From the NCBI GenBank assembly GCA_040222855.1, contig JAVKCD010000019.1:166912-230911 (forward strand): 64,000 bases of DNA, in the 5' to 3' direction. Under the pieces are notes generated by a model that saw only the letters and a list, made by a program, of their open reading frames with translations, made no database searches and was not told the DNA's origin. Positions 1 through 9,665 of this stretch are shown here, one piece after another. Position 1 is the first letter of the stretch. Every line of letters starts with the position of its first letter. Position numbers and translations under genes: made by a program. The stretch is from Phycisphaeraceae bacterium (GTDB lineage: Bacteria; Planctomycetota; Phycisphaerae; Phycisphaerales; Phycisphaeraceae).

Positions 1-2522
1 ATCCCCACCAGATTCGACCGATGAATACGCTCGAAACTCGCCGCGATCACCGCCTTCACACCAAGTAGAAACGTCCCCTTCGCCGCCCAGTCACGCGACG
101 AACCCATCCCGTAATCCTTACCCGCCAGCACCACCAGTGGCGTCCCCGCCTTCTGATAGTTCACCGCCGCGTCATAGATGTACGTCGCGTCCCTCCCCTT
201 CGTAATCAAGCCATCGTGCTTGGTGAAATCCGTCGTCCATCCCCCCTCCGTACCCGGAGCCAACTGATTCCGCACCCGGATGTTCGCAAACGTCCCGCGC
301 GTCATCACCTGATCATTCCCACGCCGTGAACCATATGAGTTGTACATCGGCCGCGACACACCGTTCGCATCCAGATAGTCCGCAGCAGGCGTCCCCGTCT
401 TGATCGCACCCGCCGGCGAAATATGGTCCGTCGTCACCGAATCCGCCAGCTTCGCCAGGCATCGCGCACCCTCGATCGCACCAATCTTCCCCGGCTCAGG
501 CGACAACCCGCCAAAGAAAGGCGGAAGCCGCACATACGTCGACTTCTCATCCCACGAATACAACTCGCCCTCCGGCGCCTCAATCGTCTGCCAGGCATCC
601 GAACCCGCGAACACGTCCGAGTACTGCTCCAGAAACTGCTCGCGCGTGACGTTCTTACTCACCACCTCAGCGATCTCCGCTTGAGATGGCCAGATGTCCT
701 TGAGGTAAACCGACGACCCGCTCTCATCCTCCCCGATCGGATCATTCACCAGATCAACATCCACCGTCCCCGCGATCGCATAAGCCACCACCAGAGGCGG
801 GCTCGCCAGATAGTTCGCCTTCACATCCGGATTCACACGACCCTCAAAGTTTCGGTTCCCCGACAACACCGAGCAAGCCACCAGCTTGCCCTTGTTGATC
901 CCCTCCGAGACCTCCTCCGGCAACGGTCCGGAGTTGCCAATACACGTCGTGCATCCATAACCCACCGTGTGGAAACCCAAAGACTCCAGGTCCTTCGTCA
1001 ACCCCGCCCGATTCAGATAATCCGTCACCACCTTCGACCCCGGTGCCAGCGACGTCTTGACCCAAGGCTTGCGCTTCAAACCTCGCGCCGCCGCCTTCCG
1101 CGCCACCAACCCCGCCGCCAGCATCACCTCCGGATTCGACGTGTTCGTGCACGACGTAATCGCCGCGATCACCACCGCACCATCCTTCAGCGCAAACGTC
1201 TCCCCGCTATACGTCACCGACACCTCAGGCGACGCAGGAGCCTCGGCCACCGCCACGCCACCCTCGGCCTGCATCTCATCAGGCGTCGAGACCGCCGCAC
1301 CCACCGCCGTCCGACCAAACGTCGCCGATAAATCCTGACGCCACTGATCCCGCATCGCCGACAACGCCACCCGATCCTGCGGACGCTTCGGCCCCGCCAA
1401 CGCCGGCTCCACCGACCCCATATCCAACTCAAGCTCGTCGCTGTAGACAATCTTCTGCGTCTCATCACGCCACAGCTTCTGCTTCTTCGCATACAGCTCC
1501 ACCGTCTCGATCAACGCCTCATCCCGACCCGACAGCCGCAGATAAGCAATCGTCTGCTCGTCGATCGGAAAGAACCCCATCGTCGCCCCATACTCCGGCG
1601 CCATGTTCGCAATCGTCGCTCGATTCGCCAGCGGCATCTCCGCCAACCCCGGCCCGAAAAACTCAACAAACTTCCCGACCACCCCGTGCTCACGCAACAT
1701 CTCCGTCACCCGCAACACCAGGTCCGTCGCCGTCGATCCCTCCGCGAGCTTCCCCGTCAGCTTCACACCCACCACCTCAGGCAGCAGCATGTAAATCGGC
1801 TGACCCAGCATCACCGCCTCCGCCTCAATCCCGCCAACACCCCAACCCACAACCCCCAATCCATTGATCATCGTCGTGTGCGAGTCCGTCCCCACCAACG
1901 AATCCGGATACAGCACACCCTCGGACCCGGCAGCGGAGGGGGCGTCCCAGACCACCTTCGCCAGGTACTCAAGATTCACCTGATGCACGATCCCCGTCGC
2001 CGGCGGAACCACCCGGAAGTTATCAAACGCATCCTGACCCCACTTCAAAAACTGATAACGCTCATTATTCCGCTCAAACTCGTGGTTCGAGTTGATCGTC
2101 AACGCCACATCACTCGCAAACGCATCCACCTGCACCGAGTGATCAATCACCAGATCACAAGGCACCAGCGGGTTCACCTTCGCCGCCATCGACGCATCAC
2201 CCGTCATCGCCACGATCGCATCACGCATCGCCGCCAAGTCCACCACAGCCGGCACACCCGTAAAGTCCTGCAACACCACCCGACCCGGCATGAACGGGAT
2301 CTCCACCTCACCCACCGACTTCGCGTCATACGACGCAATCGCCCGCACATGCTCCTCCGTCACCACAAACCCATCCAGATTCCGCAGCGCCGACTCCAAC
2401 AACACCCGGATGCTGTACGGCAGCGACTCAATCGACCCCACCGACTCCAGCCGATACACCGCCCGACGACCCAAAGGCGTCTCCATCACCTCGCGAGCAC
2501 CAAACGGATCAAGGCTGGACAT
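1..2522 (-). CDS. acnA: Aconitate hydratase, C-terminus beyond left edge
   Basis: Interconverts citrate and isocitrate in the TCA cycle through a [4Fe-4S] cluster. The start ATG (2520-2522) has AGGAG seven bases upstream. About 840 codons lie in the window, so some 50 residues of a usual ~890-residue AcnA are lost off the left edge. The three cluster cysteines are visible: C458 in SCTNTSNP, and C524 and C527 in [10 protein letters not shown], with the 66/3 spacing of the AcnA/IRP1 type. Near the edge the swivel domain shows the conserved [10 protein letters not shown] motif. The next gene upstream on the same strand (FkbM) is about 190 nt away, so acnA probably has its own promoter. The family assignment is secure; only the C-terminus is missing. 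Confidence 0.97.
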   Translation of the reverse strand, partial: MSSLDPFGAREVMETPLGRRAVYRLESVGSIESLPYSIRVLLESALRNLDGFVVTEEHVRAIASYDAKSVGEVEIPFMPGRVVLQDFTGVPAVVDLAAMRDAIVAMTGDASMAAKVNPLVPCDLVIDHSVQVDAFASDVALTINSNHEFERNNERYQFLKWGQDAFDNFRVVPPATGIVHQVNLEYLAKVVWDAPSAAGSEGVLYPDSLVGTDSHTTMINGLGVVGWGVGGIEAEAVMLGQPIYMLLPEVVGVKLTGKLAEGSTATDLVLRVTEMLREHGVVGKFVEFFGPGLAEMPLANRATIANMAPEYGATMGFFPIDEQTIAYLRLSGRDEALIETVELYAKKQKLWRDETQKIVYSDELELDMGSVEPALAGPKRPQDRVALSAMRDQWRQDLSATFGRTAVGAAVSTPDEMQAEGGVAVAEAPASPEVSVTYSGETFALKDGAVVIAAITSCTNTSNPEVMLAAGLVARKAAARGLKRKPWVKTSLAPGSKVVTDYLNRAGLTKDLESLGFHTVGYGCTTCIGNSGPLPEEVSEGINKGKLVACSVLSGNRNFEGRVNPDVKANYLASPPLVVAYAIAGTVDVDLVNDPIGEDESGSSVYLKDIWPSQAEIAEVVSKNVTREQFLEQYSDVFAGSDAWQTIEAPEGELYSWDEKSTYVRLPPFFGGLSPEPGKIGAIEGARCLAKLADSVTTDHISPAGAIKTGTPAADYLDANGVSRPMYNSYGSRRGNDQVMTRGTFANIRVRNQLAPGTEGGWTTDFTKHDGLITKGRDATYIYDAAVNYQKAGTPLVVLAGKDYGMGSSRDWAAKGTFLLGVKAVIAASFERIHRSNLVG

Positions 2523-2676
2523 CCACAAGCTCCTGTCATCAAAAGAGTTAACATCAACAACCCGCCACACTGGCGAACCCCATCACCACCCCGATGCTAT
2601 CACACCACCACCCCCACCTTCAAAAACACACCACGCCATCCGTCACCAGATACCAACCACCGACCGTGCCGTGTGC

Positions 2677-2696
2677 CACGCATCTTCAGATGCGTG
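2677..2696. repeat. Perfect 8-bp stem-loop between fkbM and acnA
   Basis: CACGCATC and GATGCGTG flank a TTCA loop, 18 bases beyond the stop of the FkbM gene. It could act as a terminator for that gene, but no U-run follows. It may instead be an interspersed palindrome. No second copy was noticed in this window. Confidence 0.4.
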
Positions 2697-2714
2697 CTCT
2701 AGCCACCACCAACC

Positions 2715-3632
2715 TCAAGGCTCAATGCGGGGGGGGCGAGCCAACACATTCACCTGACGCGTCACCCCCACCAACACCCCACCTTTCAGCTCCACCTCAC
2801 GCATCGACCGCCCCACCACCTCGAACCGCCAGTCCACCCCCTCACTAACCTCCGTGAGCACCCCCAGCCACCTTCCGGGGGCGTGACCGGCCCGACTGGC
2901 TTCGCCGAAGCCGTACTCGCCAAGCACCATCGGGCACGACGGACCCCGAAACAGCCCCGCCGCACCCGCCACCGCCAGCGGCTCCGCCCCCTCCAGGTCC
3001 AGCTTCATCAACCGCACGTCCGCACCACCCACCACCTCATCCAGCCGCACCGTCTCCACGTCGTACCCCTCCGTCGCACCCTCCTCCGCTCCATACAACG
3101 ACGACATCCCGTGATTGTGCGCCGAATCCGTCTCCACAAAACGATGAAGCGTCGCCCACCCCCCACGATCCGACAACGCCACCCCGTGCACCGTCACCCG
3201 ATCCTCTAACCCGTTCAACGCCAGATGATCCATCAACCGCTTGCGATTCCGCGGGTCAGGCTCAAACGCATGCACCCGCCCACCCTTCTCAGCCGGCCCC
3301 ACCAGCGTCGCCATCAGCAACGTGAAGTAACCCAGATTCGCCCCCCCATCCACCACCACATCCCCCTCCCGAACCACCCGCCGCAGGAGCCGTGCCGTCG
3401 CCAGCTCATACAACCCAAACGCCATACAACAATCCGGATACGTCCCCAAGTCCAGATCCAACACCACCCCCCCGCCCCCACCCCCACCAAACCCCGGTAC
3501 CCGAAACCGATCAGCCCAAGCCTTCCGGGGGCGCAACCGCCGCACCCCCCGAACCAGCCGATACCCCCCCCGCTCATCCCAAGCCACCCGCGCATAACCC
3601 CGCAACACAGCCTCAGCCAGTCCACTCAGCAT
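2715..3632 (-). CDS. FkbM family SAM-dependent methyltransferase
   Basis: A 305-residue cytosolic protein. The Rossmann-fold SAM motif I is VVVDGGANLGYFT (residues 92-104), followed by an acidic loop in AFEPDPRNR and a late LDLEGAE motif, all typical of the FkbM family. These enzymes O-methylate sugars or other small substrates; the substrate here is unknown. Residues 49-55 are seven glycines encoded by C-rich tracts on the plus strand, and an eight-base homopolymer sits near the C-terminus. The ATG at 3632 has no close Shine-Dalgarno. A strong AAGGAGG lies about 35 nt upstream, in front of a 15-codon out-of-frame GTG reading frame (3660-3613) that overlaps the start. Envelope glycan modification is a reasonable guess, not shown. 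Confidence 0.85.
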   Translation of the reverse strand: MLSGLAEAVLRGYARVAWDERGGYRLVRGVRRLRPRKAWADRFRVPGFGGGGGGGVVLDLDLGTYPDCCMAFGLYELATARLLRRVVREGDVVVDGGANLGYFTLLMATLVGPAEKGGRVHAFEPDPRNRKRLMDHLALNGLEDRVTVHGVALSDRGGWATLHRFVETDSAHNHGMSSLYGAEEGATEGYDVETVRLDEVVGGADVRLMKLDLEGAEPLAVAGAAGLFRGPSCPMVLGEYGFGEASRAGHAPGRWLGVLTEVSEGVDWRFEVVGRSMREVELKGGVLVGVTRQVNVLARPPRIEP

Positions 3633-3803
3633 CAGAACAGAATAACCGCCCCTCCCACACCTGACCTCCTTATATCAATCATGACATCTGTACCGCAGTT
3701 CAAAGCTCCATTCTTTACCACGTCCTAATAACCCCGATCACCCCCCCGCGAGCACCAACCGATCCTCCATTAGTCCTACTCCTTCCTCACGTCAGGGCAC
3801 ACC

Positions 3804-5078
3804 ATGACCACCACGCTCTTCCGCGATGACCTCCTGCTCACCCACACGAAGCAACAGGATCTCAAGCTCTCAGAAATCGTCAGCGCCCTCTCTTACGCCC
3901 TTGACATCACCGAAGGACAACCCGAAGGACACGCGATCCGCTCGTGCCTCATCGGCATGCGCCTCGCCGAAGAAATCAACCTCAGCTCGGACGACCGATC
4001 TGCCCTCTTCTACGCCCTGCTCCTCAAAGACCTCGGCTGCTCATCCAACGCCGCCAAGGTCTGCTACCTCTTCGGCGCCGATGAACACAACGTCAAACAC
4101 GACTTCAAGTTCATCAACTGGCAGAACATCTTCAACATGCTCCCCTACATCATGCGCAACGTAGCGCCCAAGGGCACCCTCCACGAACGCCTCACTCGAT
4201 TCCTCGCCGTCGCCGTCTCAGGCCGCAAAGGCGCCAAACAACTCGTCAAGATCCGCTGTGAACGCGGGGCCGCCATCGCCCAGACCGCCGAGGTCTTCGC
4301 CACACGCTACGGACTCCCCGCCGCCCTCGAGATCGTCCGAGACCGTCGCGGAACCTGGTTCGATCCCCAACTGGTCGACGCCTTCCGTACCATCGCCCGC
4401 GACGAAACCTTCTGGACCAACACCCTTTCGCCCGGCCACCGCGCCTACCTCCCACACTTCGAACCCGAAGACCGACTCCTCCACGCAGATGACGCCATGA
4501 TCGACCGCATCGCCCAGGCTTTCGGCCAGGTCATCGACGCCAAAAGCCCCTGGACCGCATGCCACTCCCAAGGCGTATCCGACGTCGCCGTCGGCATCGC
4601 TCAGACCCTTGGACTCCCCGAACACGACATCACAAGGCTCCGACGCGCAGGCCTCCTCCACGACATCGGCAAGCTCGGCGTCTCCAACGCCATCCTGGAC
4701 AAACCCGGCAAACTCACGGACTACGAGTTTAACGCCCTTAAAGCACACCCCGACCACACCTTCCGCATCCTCTCCCGCTCCGTCTGTTTCGCACCCATTG
4801 TCGAACTCGCCGCACGCCACCACGAAAAACTCGACGGCTCCGGCTACCACCGCGGACTCCAGTCCCACGAACTCAGCCAGACCGACTGCATCCTCGCCGT
4901 CGCCGACATGTACGAAGCACTTGCTGCCAAACGACCCTACCGCAAAGACCTCACCGATGGCGAAGTCTTCGATATCCTCAACAAACAGATCGGCACCAAA
5001 CTCTGCCCCGAAACCATTAACGCCCTTAAGACCTTCATCGATCAGTCCAACTTCACCCCCTATTGCGTCGCCGCCTGA
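3804..5078 (+). CDS. Tandem HD/HD-GYP domain phosphohydrolase
   Basis: A 424-residue soluble protein. The C-terminal half is an HD-GYP domain: H254, the HD pair at 286-287 in LLHDIGKLG, RHHEKLDGSGYH at 338-349, and later ADMYEALAAKRPYR. In this family such domains hydrolyse cyclic di-nucleotides such as c-di-GMP. The signature reads GYH instead of GYP. The N-terminal half (about 40-140) resembles a second, decayed HD domain, with LLKDLGC where LLHDIG is expected, so it is probably structural or regulatory. No receiver or sensor domain is present. It lies 36 nt upstream of miaA on the same strand. The start follows a weakly purine-rich stretch. Confidence 0.88.
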   Translation: MTTTLFRDDLLLTHTKQQDLKLSEIVSALSYALDITEGQPEGHAIRSCLIGMRLAEEINLSSDDRSALFYALLLKDLGCSSNAAKVCYLFGADEHNVKHDFKFINWQNIFNMLPYIMRNVAPKGTLHERLTRFLAVAVSGRKGAKQLVKIRCERGAAIAQTAEVFATRYGLPAALEIVRDRRGTWFDPQLVDAFRTIARDETFWTNTLSPGHRAYLPHFEPEDRLLHADDAMIDRIAQAFGQVIDAKSPWTACHSQGVSDVAVGIAQTLGLPEHDITRLRRAGLLHDIGKLGVSNAILDKPGKLTDYEFNALKAHPDHTFRILSRSVCFAPIVELAARHHEKLDGSGYHRGLQSHELSQTDCILAVADMYEALAAKRPYRKDLTDGEVFDILNKQIGTKLCPETINALKTFIDQSNFTPYCVAA

Positions 5079-5114
5079 CCCCGCCCCCCAACACCCCTCA
5101 CGTACATTGTCCCC

Positions 5115-6110
5115 ATGCCTGCCCCCGAGCAACCCCGACCCATCATCCTCCTCGGACCCACCGCCGGCGGAAAAACCGAACTCGCCATCCAACTCGCCGA
5201 AGCGCTGGGCGGGGAGGTGATCAACGCCGACTCCATGCAGGTCTACCAACTCATGGACGCTGGCACCGCCAAACCGACGCCCGACCAACGGGCCCGCGTC
5301 CCGCACCGCGGCGTCGATTGCGCGCACCCTTCATCGCGTTTCACCGTCTCCGATTGGCGTTTGATTGCAGAGTCCAGCATGGTTTCGGCCCAAAACCGCG
5401 CAAAACGACCCATCATCGCAGGCGGAACCAACCTCTATCTCAAAGCCCTCCTCCACGGCATGTTCGACGGCCCCCCCGCTGATGAAGCCTACAGGGCCTC
5501 ACTGGCCGCGATCGACAGCCCGCAACTCCACGCCCAACTCCGAGAGGTCGACCCCCAAGCCGCCGAGCGCATCGCCCCCGCCGACCGCAAGCGCATCCTC
5601 CGTGCCCTCGAAGTCCATCACCAGACAGGGGTTACCATCACCTCCCTCCAGGCCCAGTGGACCGACGACCCCGACCAGCCCTACCGCCACAACCCCATCC
5701 TCATCGGACTCGACTGGCCAACCGACGCCATCAACGCCCGCATCAACCTCCGCGTCAAGGCGATGTTCTACCCCGACAAAGTACAACCTGAGCTGGCACA
5801 AGAGGTTCTGTTCGCCGGTCGCACCCTCGTCGAGGAAACCGCCGACCTCGAATCCCGGGGCCTCCTAGGCGTCCAGGCCCGCGAAGCCATCGGCACCAAA
5901 CAAGTTCTCGAACACCTCAAAAACCCCACAAAGGTCTCTCTGGAAGAGGCTTACGAAAAGACCAAAATCCAGTCCCGCCGGCTCGGCAAGCAGCAACGGA
6001 CCTGGATGAAGCGCTACCACCACGTCCACTGGATCCCCATGACCCCCGAGACCTCTCCCGAACAGGCCGCCAAGGCGGCCCTGAACGCCATCCGCGCTGC
6101 GGAAAAATAA
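5115..6110 (+). CDS. miaA: tRNA dimethylallyltransferase
   Basis: Transfers a dimethylallyl group to N6 of A37 in tRNAs that read UNN codons. The 331-residue length is normal for the family. The P-loop GPTAGGKT lies at residues 14-21, followed by INADSMQVY with the conserved Asp, and GGTNLYLKALLHG around residue 100. The late RRLGKQQRTWMKR segment is typical of MiaA tRNA-contacting regions. The gene follows the HD-GYP gene by 36 nt and may be co-transcribed with it. After its stop there is a more AT-rich stretch before topA. Confidence 0.96.
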   Translation: MPAPEQPRPIILLGPTAGGKTELAIQLAEALGGEVINADSMQVYQLMDAGTAKPTPDQRARVPHRGVDCAHPSSRFTVSDWRLIAESSMVSAQNRAKRPIIAGGTNLYLKALLHGMFDGPPADEAYRASLAAIDSPQLHAQLREVDPQAAERIAPADRKRILRALEVHHQTGVTITSLQAQWTDDPDQPYRHNPILIGLDWPTDAINARINLRVKAMFYPDKVQPELAQEVLFAGRTLVEETADLESRGLLGVQAREAIGTKQVLEHLKNPTKVSLEEAYEKTKIQSRRLGKQQRTWMKRYHHVHWIPMTPETSPEQAAKAALNAIRAAEK

Positions 6111-6191
6111 CACTCACTGTAAATACTTGAAAAACATAGGCTTACACAACGTCCCGTAACCCCGCAGCCAAAGCCTTTTTGCGCGGACCTG

Positions 6192-6220
6192 TTGACAATG
6201 CTCCGATCCGGTGCTCAAGT
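6192..6220 (+). promoter_or_regulatory. Possible sigma-70 type promoter for topA
   Basis: A perfect TTGACA (6192-6197) is followed after 17 bases by TCAAGT (6215-6220). The -35 is ideal but the -10 matches only half of the consensus. If real, transcription would start near 6227, which favours a topA start at 6240 or 6288 over the TTG at 6192. Confidence 0.25.
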
Positions 6221-6287
6221 ACCGCGCCGATCGGGCGGGATGAACCTAATTAGGAATGCGCGCACACCCCACGAGACGCCGGACGCC

Positions 6288-8963
6288 ATGGCCAAGAAGA
6301 AAACCACCACCAAAAAGAAGACCACCACCCGTAAGCCAGCCGCCCGAAAAAGCGCCGCGGGCGGACGCGGGCGGAGTCAGTCCATCAAGATCGAGGACGC
6401 CAAGGGCAAGCACCTGGTCATCGTCGAGTCGCCGACCAAAGCTAAGACCATCAACAAGTACCTCGGCAGCGACTACTTAGTCATGGCGTCCGTCGGCCAT
6501 GTCCGCGACCTGCCCTCACGCAATCCCAAGGGCGTCAAGGCACCGGTCCCGGGCGTCGATCTCGAACACGGCTTCGAACCAACCTACGAGATCCTCCCTG
6601 ATAAGAAGAAGACCGTCGCCGAACTCAAAAAAGCCGCGAAGTACGCCCAGGACGTCTGGTTCGCGACCGACCTCGACCGCGAGGGGGAAGCCATCGGCTG
6701 GCACCTGGCGCACGCCCTGGACATCGATCTCTCGACCGCCAAACGGGTGGTGTTCAACGCGATCACCAAAACCGAGATCGCCAAGGCCTTCGATCACCCG
6801 CGCCCGATTGACGAGCACCGCGTCAACGCCCAGCAAGCCCGGCGAATCCTCGACCGCATTGTCGGCTATCAGGTCTCGCCGTTGCTCTGGAAGAAGGTCG
6901 CTGGCGGGCTCAGCGCGGGGCGCGTTCAGTCGGTCGCTACGCGGCTGGTCGTCGAGCGCGAGCGCGAGATCGATGCGTTTATCCCGGAAGAATCCTGGCG
7001 GCTGGCCGCCCTGCTCGCAACCGATCCTTCTAAGGCAACAGCACTGAGCGAAGCCTGGCAGGCGTTTCTCGCCGGGGCTTCCGAGGGGGCGACGCGGACA
7101 GTGCGGGACCAGAACGCCTGGCTGTCCGAGCACGCCGTGATGCGGGCCGAGCTGGTGTCCCTGGACGGCACCGCGGTCAAGGAAGCCGACCGCGACCTGA
7201 TCCTCGACGCCGCCAAGCGGCTGGGTTATGAGCTGGAAACCCTCGATACGGTCGAGGACCCCAAGGGCAAGGGCCCAGCGAAGAACGTGATCACCGCCAT
7301 TGGCGGCGTGGGCAGCAAGCCACCCGCCTACGCGATCGAGTCGATCGCGACCAAGCGCACCACCAGCCGTCCGGGCGCACCGTTTATCACCTCGTCGATG
7401 CAGCAGGCCGCGGCGAACCGGATGGGATTCGGCCTCCAGCGGACGATGCGGGTGGCGCAATCCTTATATGAAGGTGTAGACCTGGGCGGGGCACGTGGGC
7501 AGACGGGCCTGATCACGTACATGCGTACCGATTCGACGCACCTCGCCCCCGAAGCGATTCAGGCGGTGCGGTCGCACATCGGCGGATCGTATGGTGACGA
7601 GTACCTGCCGGAGAAGGCCAACTACTACACCTCATCGAACAAGAGCGCGCAGGAAGCGCACGAGGCGATTCGGCCGACAGATGTGACGATCAAGCCGAGT
7701 GATATCCGCGGGAAGCTCAACGAGGATCAGTTCAAGCTGTATGACCTGATCTGGAAGCGGTTTGTGTCGTGTCAGATGACGCCTGCGAAGTGGGATTCGA
7801 CGACGGTGACGGTCAAGGCCGAGCTGTTAGGCGGCGGGTCGGCCCAGCTCAAGGCAACTGGTCGAAAGCTGGTGTTTGACGGTTTTTACCGGGTGACGGG
7901 CGTCCCGCAGAGCGACGAGGTGATCCTGCCCGAGCTGAGTGAGGGGCAGGCGGTCGCGCCGGTCGACATCAACCCGACGCAGCACTTCACCAGCCCCCCG
8001 CCACGGTACACCGAGGCGTCACTGCAAAAGAAGCTGGAAGAGGAAGGCATCGGCCGGCCATCGACGTATGCGGCGATCATCCAGACGATTCAGGACCGTA
8101 AGTACGTCGAGCCGTTCATGCCGAGGGACAAGCGGTTGTGCGCGACGGATCTGGGCATGGTCGTGACGGACATGCTGGTCGAGGCGTTCCCCGAGATCCT
8201 GGACGTGGCCTACACGCGGGAGATGGAGAGCGAGCTTGATCACATCGAGGATGAGAACAAGGACTGGCGCTCGATGCTGGCGTCGTTCTACGGGCCGTTC
8301 ACGGCTCAGCTTGAGCGAGCGCACGAGGAGTTGACCCACGCCAAGGCGGTGACGGAGCCGGCGCCGTACAAGTGCGAGACCTGTGGCGCGGACACGATGT
8401 ATCGGTTTGGCAAGAACGGCCGATTCCTGTCGTGCAGCCGGTACCCGGACTGCAAGTACGCGGCGCCGATCAATCGTGAGGGCAAACCGCAGCCGCCCGA
8501 GCTGACGGATGTGCTGTGCCCGGAGGATGGTGCGCCGATGATCCGGCGGACGGGGCGATTTGGTCCGTTCCTGGCGTCGTCGAACTACCCGGAGGTGAAG
8601 TTCATCGTAAAGCTGGACCCGAAGAAGGGTCATGTGGTGCTGCCGAAGGCCCCGCCGATGCTGACCGGGCTGACGTGCACTAAATGCGATGAGAAGGAGT
8701 TGTACATGCGCGAGAGCAAGCGCGGCCCGTGGCTGAGCTGCTCGGGGTTCCCAAAGTGCCGGGGGCGCATGGCGTGGAGCGCGGTGGAGGAGGACAAGCA
8801 GCAAGAGCTTGAGAAGAAGTGGGCCGAGCACCTCAAGGAGAACCCGGTGCCGGAGATCAAGACAGCGTCCGGGCGCGTGCTGAAAGAGGGGGATGAGTAT
8901 GTGCCGGAAATCGCGGGGGATGAGACGGCAGGGAAGGTCGAGGCGCGGGGGGATGCGGCGTAA
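6288..8963 (+). CDS. topA: DNA topoisomerase I (type IA)
   Basis: Relaxes negative supercoils by transient single-strand cleavage. From the ATG at 6288 the protein is 891 residues. It opens with a Lys/Thr-rich tail (MAKKKTTTKKK), then the TOPRIM domain with VIVESPTKAKTINKYLG and TDLDREGEAIGWHLA. The catalytic tyrosine is Y411 in ITYMRTDSTHL. The C-terminal part holds zinc-ribbon repeats: one with four cysteines (CETCGADTM...CSRYPDCKY), one that has lost its second pair (SSNYPEVKF), and one complete (CTKCDEKEL...CSGFPKC). In-frame starts at 6192 (TTG) and 6240 are possible, but the basic tail at 6288 fits the family better. Third-position base choice drifts from C-rich at the 5' end to G-rich at the 3' end. 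Confidence 0.96.
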   Translation: MAKKKTTTKKKTTTRKPAARKSAAGGRGRSQSIKIEDAKGKHLVIVESPTKAKTINKYLGSDYLVMASVGHVRDLPSRNPKGVKAPVPGVDLEHGFEPTYEILPDKKKTVAELKKAAKYAQDVWFATDLDREGEAIGWHLAHALDIDLSTAKRVVFNAITKTEIAKAFDHPRPIDEHRVNAQQARRILDRIVGYQVSPLLWKKVAGGLSAGRVQSVATRLVVEREREIDAFIPEESWRLAALLATDPSKATALSEAWQAFLAGASEGATRTVRDQNAWLSEHAVMRAELVSLDGTAVKEADRDLILDAAKRLGYELETLDTVEDPKGKGPAKNVITAIGGVGSKPPAYAIESIATKRTTSRPGAPFITSSMQQAAANRMGFGLQRTMRVAQSLYEGVDLGGARGQTGLITYMRTDSTHLAPEAIQAVRSHIGGSYGDEYLPEKANYYTSSNKSAQEAHEAIRPTDVTIKPSDIRGKLNEDQFKLYDLIWKRFVSCQMTPAKWDSTTVTVKAELLGGGSAQLKATGRKLVFDGFYRVTGVPQSDEVILPELSEGQAVAPVDINPTQHFTSPPPRYTEASLQKKLEEEGIGRPSTYAAIIQTIQDRKYVEPFMPRDKRLCATDLGMVVTDMLVEAFPEILDVAYTREMESELDHIEDENKDWRSMLASFYGPFTAQLERAHEELTHAKAVTEPAPYKCETCGADTMYRFGKNGRFLSCSRYPDCKYAAPINREGKPQPPELTDVLCPEDGAPMIRRTGRFGPFLASSNYPEVKFIVKLDPKKGHVVLPKAPPMLTGLTCTKCDEKELYMRESKRGPWLSCSGFPKCRGRMAWSAVEEDKQQELEKKWAEHLKENPVPEIKTASGRVLKEGDEYVPEIAGDETAGKVEARGDAA

Positions 8964-8978
8964 GAAAGCGATTCGCTG

Positions 8979-9578
8979 ATGCCGTCTCCACTCGTCAGAT
9001 ATGTCTGCTTTGTGTGTCGTGAAGGCCAAAGCGATTTGGCTGCTGAACCCTCGTCTGCCTGCAGACATGATTGGGTTGATCTCGGGTGCTTACTTCCGGC
9101 CCTCCCATCAGACTGCCCTAAGCTGTGGCAGGATCTAGCGGATTCGTATGACATAGCGCTTCGATTCGAGGATCTAGAGGAGAGGCGAACTGCCCACCTG
9201 TTCCATAGGCAGCACAATCTCAGGCATCGCATCAACCAGCTACGGGCGAGGAGATTTCAGATTGATGCTCAAGAGCAACTCCTGCAGCTTGAAGAAGTCC
9301 TCTCTGAGACACTCGAACTTCTCAACTTCGATGAGTCAAAAATCGCTGGTTCCACAGAGCATTACTTCCGACTCAGAGAATGCCCGTGCTGCGGCAAACG
9401 AACTTTACCTGAGGTTGTTGGGAGCTATGTAATTTGCAATGTATGCGGTTGGGAAGATGACCTGTTTCAGCAAGATGATCCTTCGCTTACTGGTGGGGCG
9501 AATCGATTTTCTCTTGAGCAGTCTCGTGGGAACTATCGGAAACACGGGTGCTCTGATCCAGAGAAAAACAACTCTTAG
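8979..9578 (+). CDS. CPCC-family cysteine-rich protein with long N-terminal extension
   Basis: The C-terminal 65 of 199 residues match the Cys_rich_CPCC family: CPCCGKRTL (C135, C137, C138), CNVCGWEDD (C153, C156), then GGANRFSLEQSRGNY. This is presumably a small zinc ribbon of unknown role. The first ~130 residues are not part of the usual short family protein. They contain extra cysteines (YVCFVC) and a charged helical, possibly coiled-coil stretch at about 65-118. The gene starts 15 nt after topA but has weaker GC bias and different codon use, suggesting separate acquisition. The start is uncertain because no clear Shine-Dalgarno is visible. Confidence 0.75.
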   Translation: MPSPLVRYVCFVCREGQSDLAAEPSSACRHDWVDLGCLLPALPSDCPKLWQDLADSYDIALRFEDLEERRTAHLFHRQHNLRHRINQLRARRFQIDAQEQLLQLEEVLSETLELLNFDESKIAGSTEHYFRLRECPCCGKRTLPEVVGSYVICNVCGWEDDLFQQDDPSLTGGANRFSLEQSRGNYRKHGCSDPEKNNS

Positions 9579-9607
9579 CAAACTGCCATCGATTGATCTA
9601 GGCATAG

Positions 9608-9653
9608 TTGGTTCTCAACCAATCTGAGATCAATAACTGAGACTCTTCGTCTC
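9608..9653. repeat. Two small stem-loops after the CPCC gene
   Basis: TTGGTT-CTC-AACCAA (9608-9622) and GAGAC-TCTTC-GTCTC (9639-9653) lie in the 87-nt gap before the beta-propeller gene. They may end transcription of the CPCC gene, though neither has a U-run. Confidence 0.35.
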
Positions 9654-9665
9654 GTAAGGCTAACG

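Noticed and set aside
400..2848. Long plus-strand reading frames opposite aconitase, rich in Arg, His and Pro
   Set aside because: They are mirror frames of the minus-strand acnA gene, whose Fe-S motifs are clear; their compositions are non-protein-like.
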